The notes: generated by a model from the letters alone, not told the origin. DNA of 64,000 nt from Pseudovibrio sp. JCM 19062 (GCA_001310715.1 BAXV01000002.1:62001-126000); one strand, 5' to 3'. Positions 30,657 through 41,215 are shown, counted from the stretch's first letter. Translations and numbers: made by a program.

Positions 30657-31625
30657 ATGCTCACACTGGCTGCTTTGGAACAAGCTTCACAGGAATTGCG
30701 GCACCACATGCCGCCTACGGCGCTGTATAGCTGGCCCTTGCTGAATGAAGCTTTGGGCTGTGAGGTTTTCGTCAAACATGAAAACCATGCGCCTACCGGT
30801 TCCTTTAAAGCACGCTGCGCTCTGCTTTATCTCTTACGGCAGTCAGAACGCCATATCAGCTCCACAAGTTTCGTGGCTGCAACCCGTGGCAACTTTGGTC
30901 TGGGCATGGCCTGGGCCGCGCGGGAGCTGCATCAAAGGGCTGCGATCGTCGTTCCTCAAGGCACCTCCAGTGAGACCACAGCAGCAATCCAGAGCTATGG
31001 TGCATTCCTCATTGAGCATGGCAATGACTTTGAAGAAGCGTACGACTTTGCCTGTCAGATGGCAGAGGATTCCAAGCAGGTGCTTTCTCCGGGCTTCAAC
31101 TATGACATGGTGCTGGGCGCGGCGACCTACGCACTGGAGATTTTCAGAGCGATGAAGGATCTGGACGCAATCTATGTGCCCGTTGGTTTGGGAACTGGGA
31201 TTTGCGGACTGATTTCTGTTCGCGATCTTTTTGGCCTGAAGACGAAGATCATCGGTGTAGTCGCAGAAAAAGCAGACGGGTGCGCACGATCTATTGAAGC
31301 CGGCGAATATACACTTACCTCCTCTGCCGACACCTTTGCAGAAGGGATTAGTGTGAGAGGCCCTGCGCGCGAGGCATTTGCACACATTCGCTCTGGCGCG
31401 GAACGCATCATACGCGTGAGTGACGAGGAAATTGCCGAAGCGATCCGCCTGCTCTATCGCACAACACACAATGCGTGCGAAGGCGCTGCTGCCGCTGGTC
31501 TTGCCGGTCTTGTTCAAGAACGAGCCAGCTTACAAGGCAAGAAAGCCGCTTTTGTCCTGTGCGGGCAGAACATGAACCGGGCCTGGATGGCCCGCGTACT
31601 CAGTGGTGACACGCCGGTTCCATAA
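30657..31625 (+). CDS. Threonine dehydratase-like PLP-dependent enzyme
   Basis: This intact fold-type II PLP enzyme has about 322 residues. The PLP lysine is in PTGSFKARCALLYLL. The family motif HENHAPTGSFK corresponds to KxExxQxTGSFK of threonine/serine dehydratases. VPQGTSSETTAAIQSYGA and VPVGLGTGICGLIS (phosphate-binding glycine loop) follow. CEGAAAAGLAGL near the end is usual. Similarity is to the EutB/TdcB-like group that includes hydroxyectoine-utilisation dehydratases, but no ectoine genes are nearby. The ATG at 30657 lies 7 bases from AGGAG; the ATG at 30651 is too close to it. No ACT regulatory domain is present. It lies 39 bases after the kinase gene and may be read through from it. 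Confidence 0.85.
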   Translation: MLTLAALEQASQELRHHMPPTALYSWPLLNEALGCEVFVKHENHAPTGSFKARCALLYLLRQSERHISSTSFVAATRGNFGLGMAWAARELHQRAAIVVPQGTSSETTAAIQSYGAFLIEHGNDFEEAYDFACQMAEDSKQVLSPGFNYDMVLGAATYALEIFRAMKDLDAIYVPVGLGTGICGLISVRDLFGLKTKIIGVVAEKADGCARSIEAGEYTLTSSADTFAEGISVRGPAREAFAHIRSGAERIIRVSDEEIAEAIRLLYRTTHNACEGAAAAGLAGLVQERASLQGKKAAFVLCGQNMNRAWMARVLSGDTPVP

Positions 31626-31799
31626 GACTTGAAACATCTTTTTTTTGTCGGCCAAACCCGCTGCAATGATGCCTGCCACTCGATTGTTTTCAACAACGCT
31701 GAGTTTTTTGGTGAACTTTTTCAGCGTGCGTATGCCAAGCGCAACTGAAAATCATTCGCAATCGCAACCAGATAGCCTCCCAAAAGCTGAATCTTATAG

Positions 31800-31816
31800 T
31801 TTAGAATCATTCTATC
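31800..31816. promoter_or_regulatory. Irr-type iron control element (ICE) upstream of fbpA-like gene
   Basis: TTTAGAATCATTCTATC is close to the ICE consensus TTTAGAA-N3-TTCTAAA bound by Irr in Alphaproteobacteria. It lies 110 bases before an iron-binding-protein gene. The rest of the 300-base gap (31626-31925) shows no other feature. Confidence 0.65.
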
Positions 31817-31925
31817 CCATTGTTTTTACGAAGTTTATTAGTTGACAGAGAAGTTCAACTTTCCGATATAACGGCTAATGACAAGCGTTCGCAGACGCAC
31901 ATAAGATCACGTAGGAGACGTTTCG

Positions 31926-32975
31926 ATGAAGTCGTTGCTTAAAGGATTTGGACTGACAGCTGTTGGTTTTGCCCTCGGCACCACCGCTCTGGTCGCTTCA
32001 GCTCAGGCAGAAGAAGAAGTGAATATCTATTCTTACCGTATGCCAGAACTGATCAAACCACTTCTCGACGCATTTACCGAGAAAACCGGTGTTACAGCAA
32101 ACCTCGTTTACGCTAGCGACGGCCTTGGCGAACGCATGCAGGCTGAGGGTGCAAACTCTCCGGCAGATGTTCTGCTCTCCGTGGACATCGGCCGTTTGCA
32201 AAGCGCAAAAGATCTTGGCGTTAGCCAGCCTCTCGAGAATGAGGTGATCAACAACAACATTCCAGAAAATCTACGTGACCCGGAAGGCCACTGGTTTGGT
32301 CTGACCACTCGTGCCCGTGTGATTTACGCTTCTAAAGACCGCGTGTCACAAGACACCATCACTTATGAAGAGCTTGCCGATCCAAAATGGAAAGGCCGTC
32401 TTTGCACCCGTTCTGGCCAGCATGTTTATTCCATCGGCCTGTTCGCTTCCATGATTGCCCATAAGGGCGAAGCTGAAACAGAGAAGTGGATGGAAGGTGT
32501 GCGTGACAACCTTGCCCGCAGGCCAACCGGCGGTGACCGCGATCAGGTTAAGTCCATTTATTCTGGTGAGTGCGATATTGCCTTGGGTAACACCTACTAC
32601 ATGGGCAAAATGCAAACAAACGAGAAGGATCCGGAACAGAAAGAGTGGGCAGATTCAGTCCGCATCATCTTCCCGAACACCGAAGATCGCGGTACCCACG
32701 TGAACATCTCCGGCATGATCCTGGCGAAACACGCACCAAACAAAGAGAACGCCATCAAGCTGATGGAATTCCTAGCTTCCGACGAAGCCCAGTCCATCTA
32801 TGCGGCAGAGAACTTCGAGTATCCGGTAGAGGCTGGTATTGAGCCGTCCGAACTGGTTGCATCCTGGGGCGACTTTAAAGCGGATGACATTTCTCTTGCA
32901 GAGATTGCGGCACTGCGTGCCAAAGCAAGTGAAATGGCCGATGTAGTTAGCTTTGACGACGGTCCAGCCAGCTAA
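31926..32975 (+). CDS. Fe(3+) ABC transporter periplasmic binding protein, FbpA/FutA-like
   Basis: This intact 349-residue protein binds ferric iron in the periplasm for the permease encoded next. The signal peptide is MKSLLKGFGLTAVGFALG followed by TTALVASAQA. NIYSYRMPELIKPLLDAFTEKTGV opens domain 1, and LTTRARVIYASKDRV and KWKGRLCTRSG mark the hinge region. The iron-coordinating tyrosine pair is likely in LGNTYYMGKM, as in FutA/FbpA. GTHVNISGMILAKHAPN is also conserved. An Irr-type box lies upstream, consistent with iron control. The permease gene starts 33 bases after the stop. Confidence 0.93.
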   Translation: MKSLLKGFGLTAVGFALGTTALVASAQAEEEVNIYSYRMPELIKPLLDAFTEKTGVTANLVYASDGLGERMQAEGANSPADVLLSVDIGRLQSAKDLGVSQPLENEVINNNIPENLRDPEGHWFGLTTRARVIYASKDRVSQDTITYEELADPKWKGRLCTRSGQHVYSIGLFASMIAHKGEAETEKWMEGVRDNLARRPTGGDRDQVKSIYSGECDIALGNTYYMGKMQTNEKDPEQKEWADSVRIIFPNTEDRGTHVNISGMILAKHAPNKENAIKLMEFLASDEAQSIYAAENFEYPVEAGIEPSELVASWGDFKADDISLAEIAALRAKASEMADVVSFDDGPAS

Positions 32976-33008
32976 GTTCCCACAAACAAATCGAGTTGAA
33001 GCCATTCC

Positions 33009-34745
33009 ATGACATCCAGACACGGACATAGTGGATCGCCACAATACAGGACAGCCGCCCCCTCTTCACGAGGGGAGCGGCTGCTCGCATTTGGTACCTA
33101 CTTTCTAGCCGGCCTTGTTGTAATGCCGGTTATCGCAATCGTTTTCATGGCTATGGGTTCTTCGGGCAATCTGTGGCCGCATCTTGTTTCAACAATCCTG
33201 CCACGCGCTATTTCCACCACGGTCCAATTGATGGTCGGGGTTGGGGTGATCGTGTTTGTGGTGGGGGTCAGCACCGCCTGGCTTGTGACCATGTGCCGTT
33301 TTCCCGGACGGCGTTTGTTTGATCTGGCGTTGCTTCTGCCGTTTGCCGTGCCGACCTATATTATTGCTTTCTCCTATGTTGAGCTGCTGGATTACACTGC
33401 CGGTACAAAGCCTGATCCGCAGTCTCTTTGGCTTCCAGACCTCTCGCGATTACTGGTTTCCGGAGATCCGCTCTCTTGGCGGCGCCATGTTTGTGATGGG
33501 GTTTGTTCTTTACCCCTATGTTTACCTAAGCGCCCGTGCTTCTTTCCTGATCCAGTCGGCCTGCGCGCTGGATGTTTCCCGCACGCTCGGAGCGGGCCCG
33601 CTTCGCTTGTTCTGGAAAGTCGCTTTACCGCTGGCCCGTCCTGCGATCGTAGTAGGTGTTACGCTCGCTCTGATGGAGTGCCTCAATGATATTGGCGCAG
33701 TCTCCTTCTTCGGCGTTCAGACGCTGACATTTTCGGTTTACGACACGTGGCTCAACCGCTCAAACCTGACAGGTGCCGCCCAGATTGCAACGATCATGCT
33801 GGTGTTTGTGCTGGCCCTGATGTTCTTTGAGTATTACGGACGACGCAAACAACGCTTCCACCAAACCACGGGCACGTATCGCGCCTTGCCGAGCTATGAA
33901 CTGAAAGGCTGGCGTGGCTGGCTTGCTGTTGTTATCTGCGCCTTGCCAATCATCTTGGGTTTTGCGTTCCCTTCCCTGTTGCTACTGAGCCGGGCAAGCC
34001 GCCGTATTGAAGATCTGTTTGAACCCGCTCTTTGGGCAGCTGCAGGCAACACCCTCTGGCTTGCAGCTGTGGCTGCTGCGGTTTCCATCGCCATCAGCCT
34101 GATGCTGGCCTATCGTCGTCGCCTGTTCCCAAGCAACGTCACCACGTTCCTAGGCCGTGTTGCTCCATAGGGTATGCTGTTCCGGGTACAATTCTGGCTG
34201 TCGGTATTTTGTTCCCGGTCGCCGCATTGGACAACATGATCTCGGCAAGCACGCAAGCGCTGTTTGGCTTTGGAACCGGATTGCTGCTGATCGGCTCAGG
34301 CACCGCGCTCATCTATGCCTATGTGGTACGTTTTCTCGCGATGTCTTACGGTCAGATTGATGGCGGTTTCGGGAAGATCACGCCGCACTATGATATGGCA
34401 TCCCGCAGTCTTGGTCATACCGCATGGGGCACACTTGGCCGCGTGCACATGCCGTTGATGAAGCCAGTGATCCTGTCTGCGGCTCTTCTGTCTTTTGTGG
34501 AATGCATGAAGGAGCTTCCGGCAACGTTGCTGCTGCGCCCGTTTAACTTCGAGACGCTGGCGACTACGGTTTACAATTCCGCATCCACCGAGGCGTTCGA
34601 GGATGCTGCTCTACCGGCACTTTCCATTGTGCTGGTGGGCATTATTCCGGTCATCATGCTGGCAAAAACGAGTGCCGATACCTTCCGTGAGAAGCGCGCG
34701 AACAAACGTTTCTCCAAGGACGCAGCAATGGCACCTGCTGAATAA
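33009..34745 (+). CDS. Fe(3+) ABC transporter permease, FbpB-like (two break sites)
   Basis: This is a fused two-repeat inner-membrane permease of about 580 residues with about 12 helices, each half carrying a binding-protein-dependent transport domain. Around 33400 two bases (one G, one C) are missing; the expected reading is ELLDYTGPVQSLIRSLFGFQ. Near 34163 one base is missing before IGYAVPGTILAVGIL. The first EAA loop is in DVSRTLGAGPLRLFWKVALP and the second in DMASRSLGHTAWGTLGRVHMP. No ATPase (fbpC) gene follows; the next gene is an unrelated exporter on the other strand. A terminator closes the two-gene unit. Confidence 0.9.
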
Positions 34746-34769
34746 ATCTTTGTCAAAGTCCTAAGATAC

Positions 34770-34803
34770 AAAAAGCCGCTGAGTAGTACTCAGCGGCTTT
34801 TTT
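34770..34803 (+). terminator. Rho-independent terminator after fbpB-like gene
   Basis: AAAAAGCCGCTGAGT pairs with ACTCAGCGGCTTTTT around a 3-base loop and ends in six T. It can also act for the convergent LysE-type gene. Confidence 0.9.
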
Positions 34804-34826
34804 GATGATTCATGGTGGTAACGTTA

Positions 34827-35452
34827 TTATCTCGTTGCGGCTGCCAGCTTCAGCGCCATGCCAACAAAGACAGCAGATGCGATCCTGTTCATGATTTTCT
34901 GGGCTCTCACCGACTTACTCAGACGCTCGCCAATTGTTCCTGCTGCAAATGCGATGCTGCCGAATACCAAAAGAGCCGAGAGGATAAACACAGCGCCTAA
35001 AGTGAAGAACTGCGGCATTAGCGGACCGTGGGCCGGATTTATAAATTGCGGAAAGAACGACAGGAAGAAGATCGCAACCTTGGGTTGGTGATGTTCATGA
35101 TCACGCCTCGACGGTACAACGGGATCAACGAGGAATGGTCTACATTGGTTTGCTGTAGTGGCTCAGGCTTCGCTCTGAAGGCGCCCCATGCGAGATAAAG
35201 CAGGTAGCCAACGCCCAACACCTTCACAGTAGTAAATGCCAACTCAGATGCCTGGAAAATTGCAGTAACTCCAAGCGCGACTGCTGTTGTGTGGAAGATA
35301 AGACCGGTACAAAGCCCAAGCGTCACCGCAATCCCTGCCATACGGCCACACACCGCAGACTGTGTCAGCACAAAGATATTGTCAGGCCCCGGCGCAAGCG
35401 CCAGCAAAACAGTAACGGTGAAAAATCCGGCAAGCACGTCTATTGGGATCAC
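34827..35452 (-). CDS. LysE/RhtB-family exporter (one frameshift)
   Basis: This inner-membrane amino-acid or homoserine-lactone exporter has about 208 residues and six predicted helices. MIPIDVLAGFFTVTVLLALAPGPDN has the family motif PGPDN. KVLGVGYLLYLAWGAFRAKPE is the conserved second half of the first repeat. Near 35082 one C is missing from a run of four; the corrected frame reads NITNPKVAIFFLSFFPQFINP, another family hallmark, and joins MPQFFTLGAVFILSALL. The substrate is unknown. It is convergent with the iron permease gene and shares its terminator. Confidence 0.9.
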
Positions 35453-35550
35453 GCAGAACTCCTAGTCTCACTTGATGGTCGCCAGATAATCTGAAGGAGG
35501 GGCAAGGGAATTCTCCCAAAATTCGGCGGATCATTGCAACATTTCTTAGA

Positions 35551-35601
35551 TAGCATTGCAAGTACCTGAATATCAAAGCACTTCAGGTACTTGCAATGCT
35601 A
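35551..35601. repeat. Perfect 20-bp inverted repeat
   Basis: TAGCATTGCAAGTACCTGAA (35551-35570) is exactly complementary to 35582-35601, with an 11-base loop. It lies between the LysE-type start and the YrbL-like stop. There is no T tract, so a terminator role for the YrbL-like gene is only possible, not clear. Confidence 0.8.
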
Positions 35602-35690
35602 GTTTCTTGCATAGCTGGAGTGATAATCGACTATAGGAACTGTCTGCCGATACGCTACAATATGAACTGGCTTGTTGGGTTTTGGAAGAT

Positions 35691-36324
35691 TTAATACTGT
35701 GGACCAGCCTTCCATAAACTTGTTCGTGAACCATAACGATCACAGAATAAACCGAGCCTCCTTAACGAGATAAATTCTCTCTTCCAGAACGTGAAGATCA
35801 TTTTGACCAATACGCTCAAGCGACCGTACCTTTTGTAGTTTGGATGCCCTATTCCATCAATCAACTTAAGTTCTTTCATCCCATTTTTATGATTGATAAC
35901 ACAGACATTCCATGGCGTTAAATCTCTACAAATCACTCCATCTGATAGCAACTTAAGTCGAAATGAATAAAAAGCTTTAGCTAACTCTTCCTTCTCTTCG
36001 TTTGTATGAGTTCTTTTCATCTCATGAAAGAGCGTAGGCGCTGGGCGTCCGTTTATTGGATCTCTAACGAGTTCGAATACCGCACCAACCCCTTTATTGG
36101 TATTTACGGCACCGTGAAACCTAACAATTGCTTGAAAACTTTCTGTCTGTCGCGTTTGTTTTAAGTCCTCAAAAAAAATCAATTTCAAACTGAGTTGTTT
36201 GGCTATCGCGTACATTTGCATTCAGGATATCGACTTTAATGCATAGATTCTTGTCTTCGGGGTGTACATAAACTTCTCTGGCTTTCCCTATCGCTAAAAG
36301 ATTATCTTCGCTTAAGTTGATCAT
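35691..36324 (-). CDS. YrbL-like protein (PhoP-network family), frameshift in A8 run
   Basis: This is a kinase-like-fold protein of about 210 residues similar to YrbL, named for PhoP/Q-regulated enterobacterial members whose function is unknown. The start at 36322-36324 gives MINLSEDNLLAIGKAREVYV, matching the YrbL N-terminus (nucleotide-loop region), then HPEDKNLCIKVDI. At 36171-36178 a run of eight A breaks the frame; seven restores FEIDFFEDLKQT. The C-half has the catalytic-loop-like DGVICRDLTPWNVCV and LKLIDGIG. The gene and its flanks (35600-36480) are clearly more AT-rich than the neighbours, which suggests acquisition by transfer. Confidence 0.8.
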
Positions 36325-36444
36325 ATCAAACACCGATGCCTAAATTAGGTAGTGAATTAGTTTTATAAAGATTTTACATTTTATATAAATTAAATAAATC
36401 CATTTTTGCTCCAAACGATCTCAAGCCTAGAATATCAATTAACG

Positions 36445-36464
36445 AAAACCCAGCAAGTAGCTGG
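36445..36464 (-). terminator. Hairpin terminator after CoA-transferase operon
   Basis: On the minus strand CCAGC TACTT GCTGG is followed by GTTTTCG, 22 bases beyond the subunit B stop codon. The stem is short. A T9 tract (36472-36480) precedes it. Confidence 0.5.
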
Positions 36465-36485
36465 ATTCCCCTTTTTTTTTGCAAG

Positions 36486-37127
36486 CTAATTGAGATTTAG
36501 CCTACCAAGTTTGCTTCCGTTTTTTTCTTTGATCTCATCCAGAGTAACGCCGTCAGCCATTTCGATAATCTTCAGTCCGCCCTCGACGACGTCAAAGACT
36601 CCGAGGTTGGTGATGATGCGGTCTACGCATTTTACGCCGGTGAGTGGCAGGGCGCATTTGTGGAGGAGTTTTTTGTCGCCGCGTTTGTTGGTGTGGTCCA
36701 TGATGACGACAACACGCTTGACGCCTGCAACAAGATCCATTGCACCGCCCATGCCCTTGACCATTTTGCCAGGGATCATCCAGTTGGCGAGGTCGCCTTC
36801 TTCGGAGACTTCCATTGCTCCGAGGATGGACAGGTCAATGTGGCCGCCGCGGATCATTGCAAAGCTGTCAGCAGATGAGAAGTAGCTGGTTCGGTCCAGT
36901 TCGGTAATGGTTTGCTTGCCGGCGTTGATCAGGTCGGCATCCACTTCGTCTTCAGTTGGAAACGGGCCCATGCCGAGCATGCCGTTTTCGGACTGAAGTG
37001 CTACATTCATGCCATCTGGAATGTAGTTGGCAACCAGTGTCGGGATGCCAATGCCCAGATTCACATAGAAACCATCTTTTAGTTCTTTTGCCGCACGGGC
37101 GGCCATTTCGTCACGATTCCAAGCCAT
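36486..37127 (-). CDS. 3-oxoacid CoA-transferase subunit B
   Basis: This intact 213-residue protein is the catalytic beta subunit. It starts [19 protein letters not shown]. The active-site glutamate is in [16 protein letters not shown] (motif SENG). [38 protein letters not shown] is a long conserved block of succinyl-CoA:3-ketoacid CoA-transferases (SCOT; ScoB/AtoA). The heterodimer moves CoA from succinyl-CoA to acetoacetate, allowing ketone-body and PHB-derived acetoacetate use. That fits the phasin genes and the thiolase at 59508-60667, although they are unlinked. It lies 15 bases after subunit A. Confidence 0.95.
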   Translation of the reverse strand: MAWNRDEMAARAAKELKDGFYVNLGIGIPTLVANYIPDGMNVALQSENGMLGMGPFPTEDEVDADLINAGKQTITELDRTSYFSSADSFAMIRGGHIDLSILGAMEVSEEGDLANWMIPGKMVKGMGGAMDLVAGVKRVVVIMDHTNKRGDKKLLHKCALPLTGVKCVDRIITNLGVFDVVEGGLKIIEMADGVTLDEIKEKNGSKLGRLNLN

Positions 37128-37142
37128 GATAAATGCCCTCCC

Positions 37143-37838
37143 TTAAGCTTCGCGGATAGTGCGCTGTTCGATGCGCTTTTCAAATGTGCCCTTAACGATC
37201 CGGTCAACAAAGATACCCGAGGTGTGTATCTGATCCGGATCCAGTTCACCGATTTCGACCAGCTCTTCAACCTCAACAACAGTGGTCTTACCAGCGGTTG
37301 CCATCATCGGGTTGAAGTTGCGTGCAGTCTTGCGGAAGATCAGGTTGCCTTCTTTGTCGGCTTTCCACGCTTTCACGAGAGACACGTCTGAAATCAGACC
37401 CGTTTCCATGATGTAAGTTTCGCCGTTGAAGTCTTTATGTTCCTTGCCTTCAGCAATCAGGGTGCCAACGCCGGTTTTGGTGTAAAAACCAGGGATACCT
37501 GCGCCGCCTGCGCGGATACGCTCAGCAAGGGTGCCCTGCGGGTTGAACTCCAGCTCAAGGTCACCATCCAGATACTGACGCTCGAAAGTCGCGTTCTCAC
37601 CAACGTAAGAAGACACCATCTTCTTGATCTGGCGGGTTTGCAACAAGAGGCCCAGACCGAAGTCATCAACGCCTGCATTGTTGGAGATGGCGGTCAGGCC
37701 TTTTGCACCTGAATCCCGCAGCGCAATAATCAGATTTTCCGGAATGCCACAGAGACCAAACCCACCTGCCATGACGGTCATGCCATCAAAGGTAAGCCCT
37801 TCCAGAGCGGCGGCAGCGCTTGGATAAACTTTATTCAT
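37143..37838 (-). CDS. 3-oxoacid CoA-transferase subunit A
   Basis: This intact alpha subunit has 231 residues from the ATG at 37838; in-frame codons further upstream are not conserved. [37 protein letters not shown] contains the CoA-binding G-G-F-G-L-C-G-I-P loop. [41 protein letters not shown] and [21 protein letters not shown] are all typical of ScoA/AtoD proteins. It pairs with subunit B just downstream, and the two act together as a succinyl-CoA:3-ketoacid CoA-transferase. The operon has no other member. Confidence 0.95.
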   Translation of the reverse strand: MNKVYPSAAAALEGLTFDGMTVMAGGFGLCGIPENLIIALRDSGAKGLTAISNNAGVDDFGLGLLLQTRQIKKMVSSYVGENATFERQYLDGDLELEFNPQGTLAERIRAGGAGIPGFYTKTGVGTLIAEGKEHKDFNGETYIMETGLISDVSLVKAWKADKEGNLIFRKTARNFNPMMATAGKTTVVEVEELVEIGELDPDQIHTSGIFVDRIVKGTFEKRIEQRTIREA

Positions 37839-38140
37839 TGTATACTCCCAATACATGACTTGGCAGAACTCGCGCTTCTCATTCCCCAAAACGCAAGCAA
37901 TACTACATTTTCATGCCGGCATTGGGATACCGAGCTCCATTTGGACCAGCACCCCGCCTTTCCCAGTTAGGGAAAATATGTATAGCGATCTCATTGTTGA
38001 TAGACCGGTTTTATGTCCTCGCCAAGTGCTCTTTATGCGGAGAGCTACTATTTGTTGAGATGGAGATCACAAAGCCCGGAGGAATGAATGTTTGCAGCGC
38101 ACAATCCCACCACCGGGTGTCCCCGCAGGGTGAAATCCTT
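37839..38140. other. Gap between CoA-transferase and potI-like genes
   Basis: This 302-base region between two minus-strand operons should hold the CoA-transferase promoter and the end of the pot transcript. No gene or clear terminator is seen. Confidence 0.45.
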
Positions 38141-38961
38141 CTAAAGGTGCGCTGCTGCGAGTCGCTCCTCCTCCATACGCTTAAGCCTTTGCCGTTTGGT
38201 AAGCACAGAAGCTAAAATGACACCAACTGTCATCAGTAGGATCAGTATGGTGCTGATAGCATTGATCTCAGGCGTTCCTCCCAGCTTGGCTTGTCCATAA
38301 ATTCTCATTGGCAAGGTGGTGGTTTCAGCACCGGCGTTGAAGCTTGCGATTACAAGATCATTCAGCGAAAGGGTAAAGGCCAGCATCCAGCCTGCCAGTA
38401 CACCCGGAAGGATCTGGGGCAGTGTGATTAAGAAGAAGGTGCGGACGGGCGGACACCCCAGATCCATGGCGGCTTCCTCCAGTGAGCGATCAAATTCGGA
38501 GAGACGCGATTGCACAATAACGGCCACGTAACACATGGAAAATGCGGTGTGCGCGATCATGATGGTCCAGAAGCCCCGGTTCTGATCCATGGCCACGAAC
38601 AGGAGTACCAAGGATAATCCAAGGATGACCTCAGGCATCACCAGCGGTGCGTAGATCATCCCTGAAAAAGCGTGCGGCCAAGGAAGCGCCCTTGGCGAAC
38701 CAAGACCAGCGCGGCCAATGTCCCAAGAACAGTCGCCAGCGTAGCGGAGGCGAAACCGATGCGAAGCGTGACCCATACAGCTTGCATGAGTTGCTCGTTT
38801 TGTAGCAGCCCATCATACCATCTGGTTGAAAAGCCGGACCACTCCGTCGCCAACTGAGAGTCATTGAATGAGAACAAAATCAGAATGACGATGGGCAGAT
38901 AAAGGAAGCTGAAGCCCAAGACCAATGATGTAATGTTGAACCAGCTCGGCTTTGACGGCAT
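38141..38961 (-). CDS. potI: Putrescine/spermidine ABC transporter permease, PotI-like (one frameshift)
   Basis: This is the second inner-membrane permease of a polyamine importer, about 273 residues with six helices. MPSKPSWFNITSLVLGFSFLYLPIVILILF is the usual start. Near 38666 one base (probably T or C) is missing; the corrected reading is RTLFSGMIYAPLVMPEVILGL. The EAA coupling motif is SLEEAAMDLGCPPVRTFFLITLPQI, and NDLVIASFNAGAETTTLPMRIYGQAKLG follows. The start ATG overlaps the potH stop by one base, so the two are translationally coupled. Confidence 0.92.
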
Positions 38962-39960
38962 TACGTCTCCTCCTCGCTGCGGCGGGTTTCATGGCGTTGG
39001 AACAGCAGGATCGGGATAATCAGCACTGCCAGAAGAACGATGGCAATTGCTGAGGCGATAGGCCAATCCCGATGCGAGAAGAACTCGGCCCACAGGGTCT
39101 GGCCAATCATCTGCGTTGACGAGCCTCCCAAAAGATCCGGAATGATAAACTCACCCATGACCGGGATGAAAACGAGCAGGCATCCTGCGATCAGGCCCGG
39201 CTTTGCAAGTGGTACTGTCACATACCAGAAGGTCTTCCATGGTGGGCATCCCAGATCTTGGGCGGCTTCGGTGAGTGTTGTGTCCAGCCTCTCCAGAGCA
39301 GAATAGAGTGGTAAGACCATGAAGCAGGTATGTGTAGATGATACCGATATAGACAGCGCCGGTGGTGTTGAGGAGTAACAGCGGCTCATTGATCACACCA
39401 ACGGACATAAGCGCCTGATTGAGCAGGCCATCTGTTCTCAGGATGCCAATCCATGCATAGGCGCGGATCAAATAGCTGGTCCAGAAGGGTAAGATGACCA
39501 TCATCACCAATATGGGTTGCCAGCTTCTTGGGGCCCGTGCCATGGCGTAGGCGATTGGGAACCCCACCAGCACTGTCAGTAGTGTTGATATGAAGGCGAT
39601 GCGCAAGCTCGAGAGGTAGACCTGCCAATAGAGTGTCTCATCTACCAGCTTTGAGTAATTGCTGAGCGACCAGTGTTGCACCGCCTCCCAGAGACCAGCG
39701 CCCCCCCTGCCCCACTCGATAACCGGCAGTTCAGGGGGAACTGCGACCGTAATTTCGGAGAGAGAGACCGTAGCTACGACGACAAACGGGATGAGGAAAA
39801 ACAGCAAGAGCCAGACGTATGGCACACCGATGAGCGCGAAGCGGCCCCATGTTCCGGTTGGGTTGGTTGGTGTGTTTTCAGGGGCCTCGGGTTCTTGGCG
39901 CGGTGCGGACACAGGTTCGGTTCTGGTGAGGCCGACGGAAGAGAGGTTATGGTCTATCAT
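38961..39960 (-). CDS. potH: Putrescine/spermidine ABC transporter permease, PotH-like (one break)
   Basis: This is the first permease of the polyamine importer, about 330 residues. The ATG at 39960 is preferred because GAGG lies 8 bases upstream; a GTG start 9 bases earlier is possible. A long cytoplasmic N-tail precedes the first helix (FALIGVPYVWLLLFFLIPFVVV). Around 39324 two bases are missing, probably from a CCC run; YTYLPFMVLPLYSALERLD is expected. The EAA loop is LTEAAQDLGCPPWKTFWYVTVPLAKPG and the conserved FIPVMGEFIIPDLLGG follows. The gene overlaps potI by one base and follows potG after 10 bases. Confidence 0.92.
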
Positions 39961-39970
39961 GTGCCACACC

Positions 39971-41120
39971 TCACGCTAACAGGATCACGCCGGCATCACT
40001 GTCCCATGACAGCCAGACCTGATCCTGCCAAGTGATTGGTCGTTGCACCAACCGCGTTGTATTGGCAACGATTGCCCTTAGTGTTTCAGTCTCCGCCACC
40101 TTAACGTGATAGATGGACACGTCGCCCATATAAGCGATGTCCCAGACCTCACCGCGGATGGCATTGATGCCGGGTTGATCTGGTTTATCAAGTGAGATCC
40201 TCATCTTTTCCGGACGGATGGCAAGGGCGGCATGATCGCCCACCTCAGCAGGTGTTGGATAGTGCACATCCAGATGATCGCCTAAGACCGAGGAATAGAG
40301 CTGAACCTCTTCGCCTTGCTTTTTGCTGATCTGCCCATCCAGAACATTGATATCACCAAGAAATTCGGCGACAAACCGGGAGTTGGGTTGCTCGTAGATT
40401 TCGCCGGGTGTCGCATTTTGCATAATCTTGCCCATGTGCATGAGTGAGATGCGGTCCGCGACGGTCATGGCCTCTTCCTGATCATGTGTCACGATCAGGA
40501 ACGTGATTTTCAATTGCTCCTGCAGGTTAATCAGCTCCAGCTGGGTTTCTTCGCGGAGCTTTTTTTTCGAGTGCCGCCAGAGGTTCATCCAGCAGTAAAA
40601 CTTTCGGGCGTTTGGCAAGGGATCTGGCGAGAGCGACACGCTGACGCTGCCCGGCGGTGAGTTGGTGGGGTTTGCGCTTGGCAAAGCCTTCCAATTTGAC
40701 AAGAGCGAGCATGTCATAGACGCGGTCTTGGATCTCACGGGACGGCAAGCCATCCATCTCCAACCCAAATGCAATGTTCTTCTTAACGCTCATATGGGGG
40801 AACAAGGCGTAGGACTGAAACATCATGTTGGTCGGGCGCTTGTAGGGTGGCACTCCGGACAGGTCCTGCCCTTGCAAATAGATCTGCCCTTCGGTGGGGA
40901 CCTCAAATCCGGCAAGCAATCTAATGAGGGTGGTTTTGCCGCAACCTGACCCGCCCAGCAGCGCGTGAAACTCTCGCTCATAGATTTTAAGGGATAGGTC
41001 ATCTACGGCTACGACATTGCCAAACCGCTTCGTGACATTGCAAAATTCGATAAAGGGTTGCTCACTCGGGTTATCCCAAGGCGAAAAGGCGCGACGAACA
41101 GGACCGAGCGGTTTCTTCAC
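39971..41120 (-). CDS. potG: Putrescine/spermidine ABC transporter ATPase, PotG-like (frameshift in T8 run)
   Basis: This cytosolic ATPase of about 382 residues energises polyamine uptake. The Walker A is LLGGSGCGKTTLIRLL, the Q-loop is in MMFQSYALFPHMSV, and the Walker B is KVLLLDEPLAAL. The signature reads PHQLTAGQRQRVALAR, so the normal LSGGQ is LTAGQ. At 40560-40567 a T8 run (A8 in the gene) is one base too long; seven restores ALEKKLREETQLELI. The switch His is in IVTHDQEEAMTVAD. A C-terminal TOBE-like domain (AALAIRPEKMRISL, VWDIAYMGDVSIYHV) senses the translocation state. It is the second gene of the potFGHI order. Confidence 0.93.
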
Positions 41121-41215
41121 CAGTACTCCTATCCTTTATCTAAGCCCAGTTTATTGCACGGGCTTAGATGGGGTTAAATCTTACAGATCCCCCATCTGTT
41201 GTTGTCGGTATGCCC

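Noticed and set aside
35551..35601. Perfect inverted repeat as a standard terminator
   Set aside because: There is no T tract on either side, and the stem is not GC-rich at its base. It is listed as a repeat instead.
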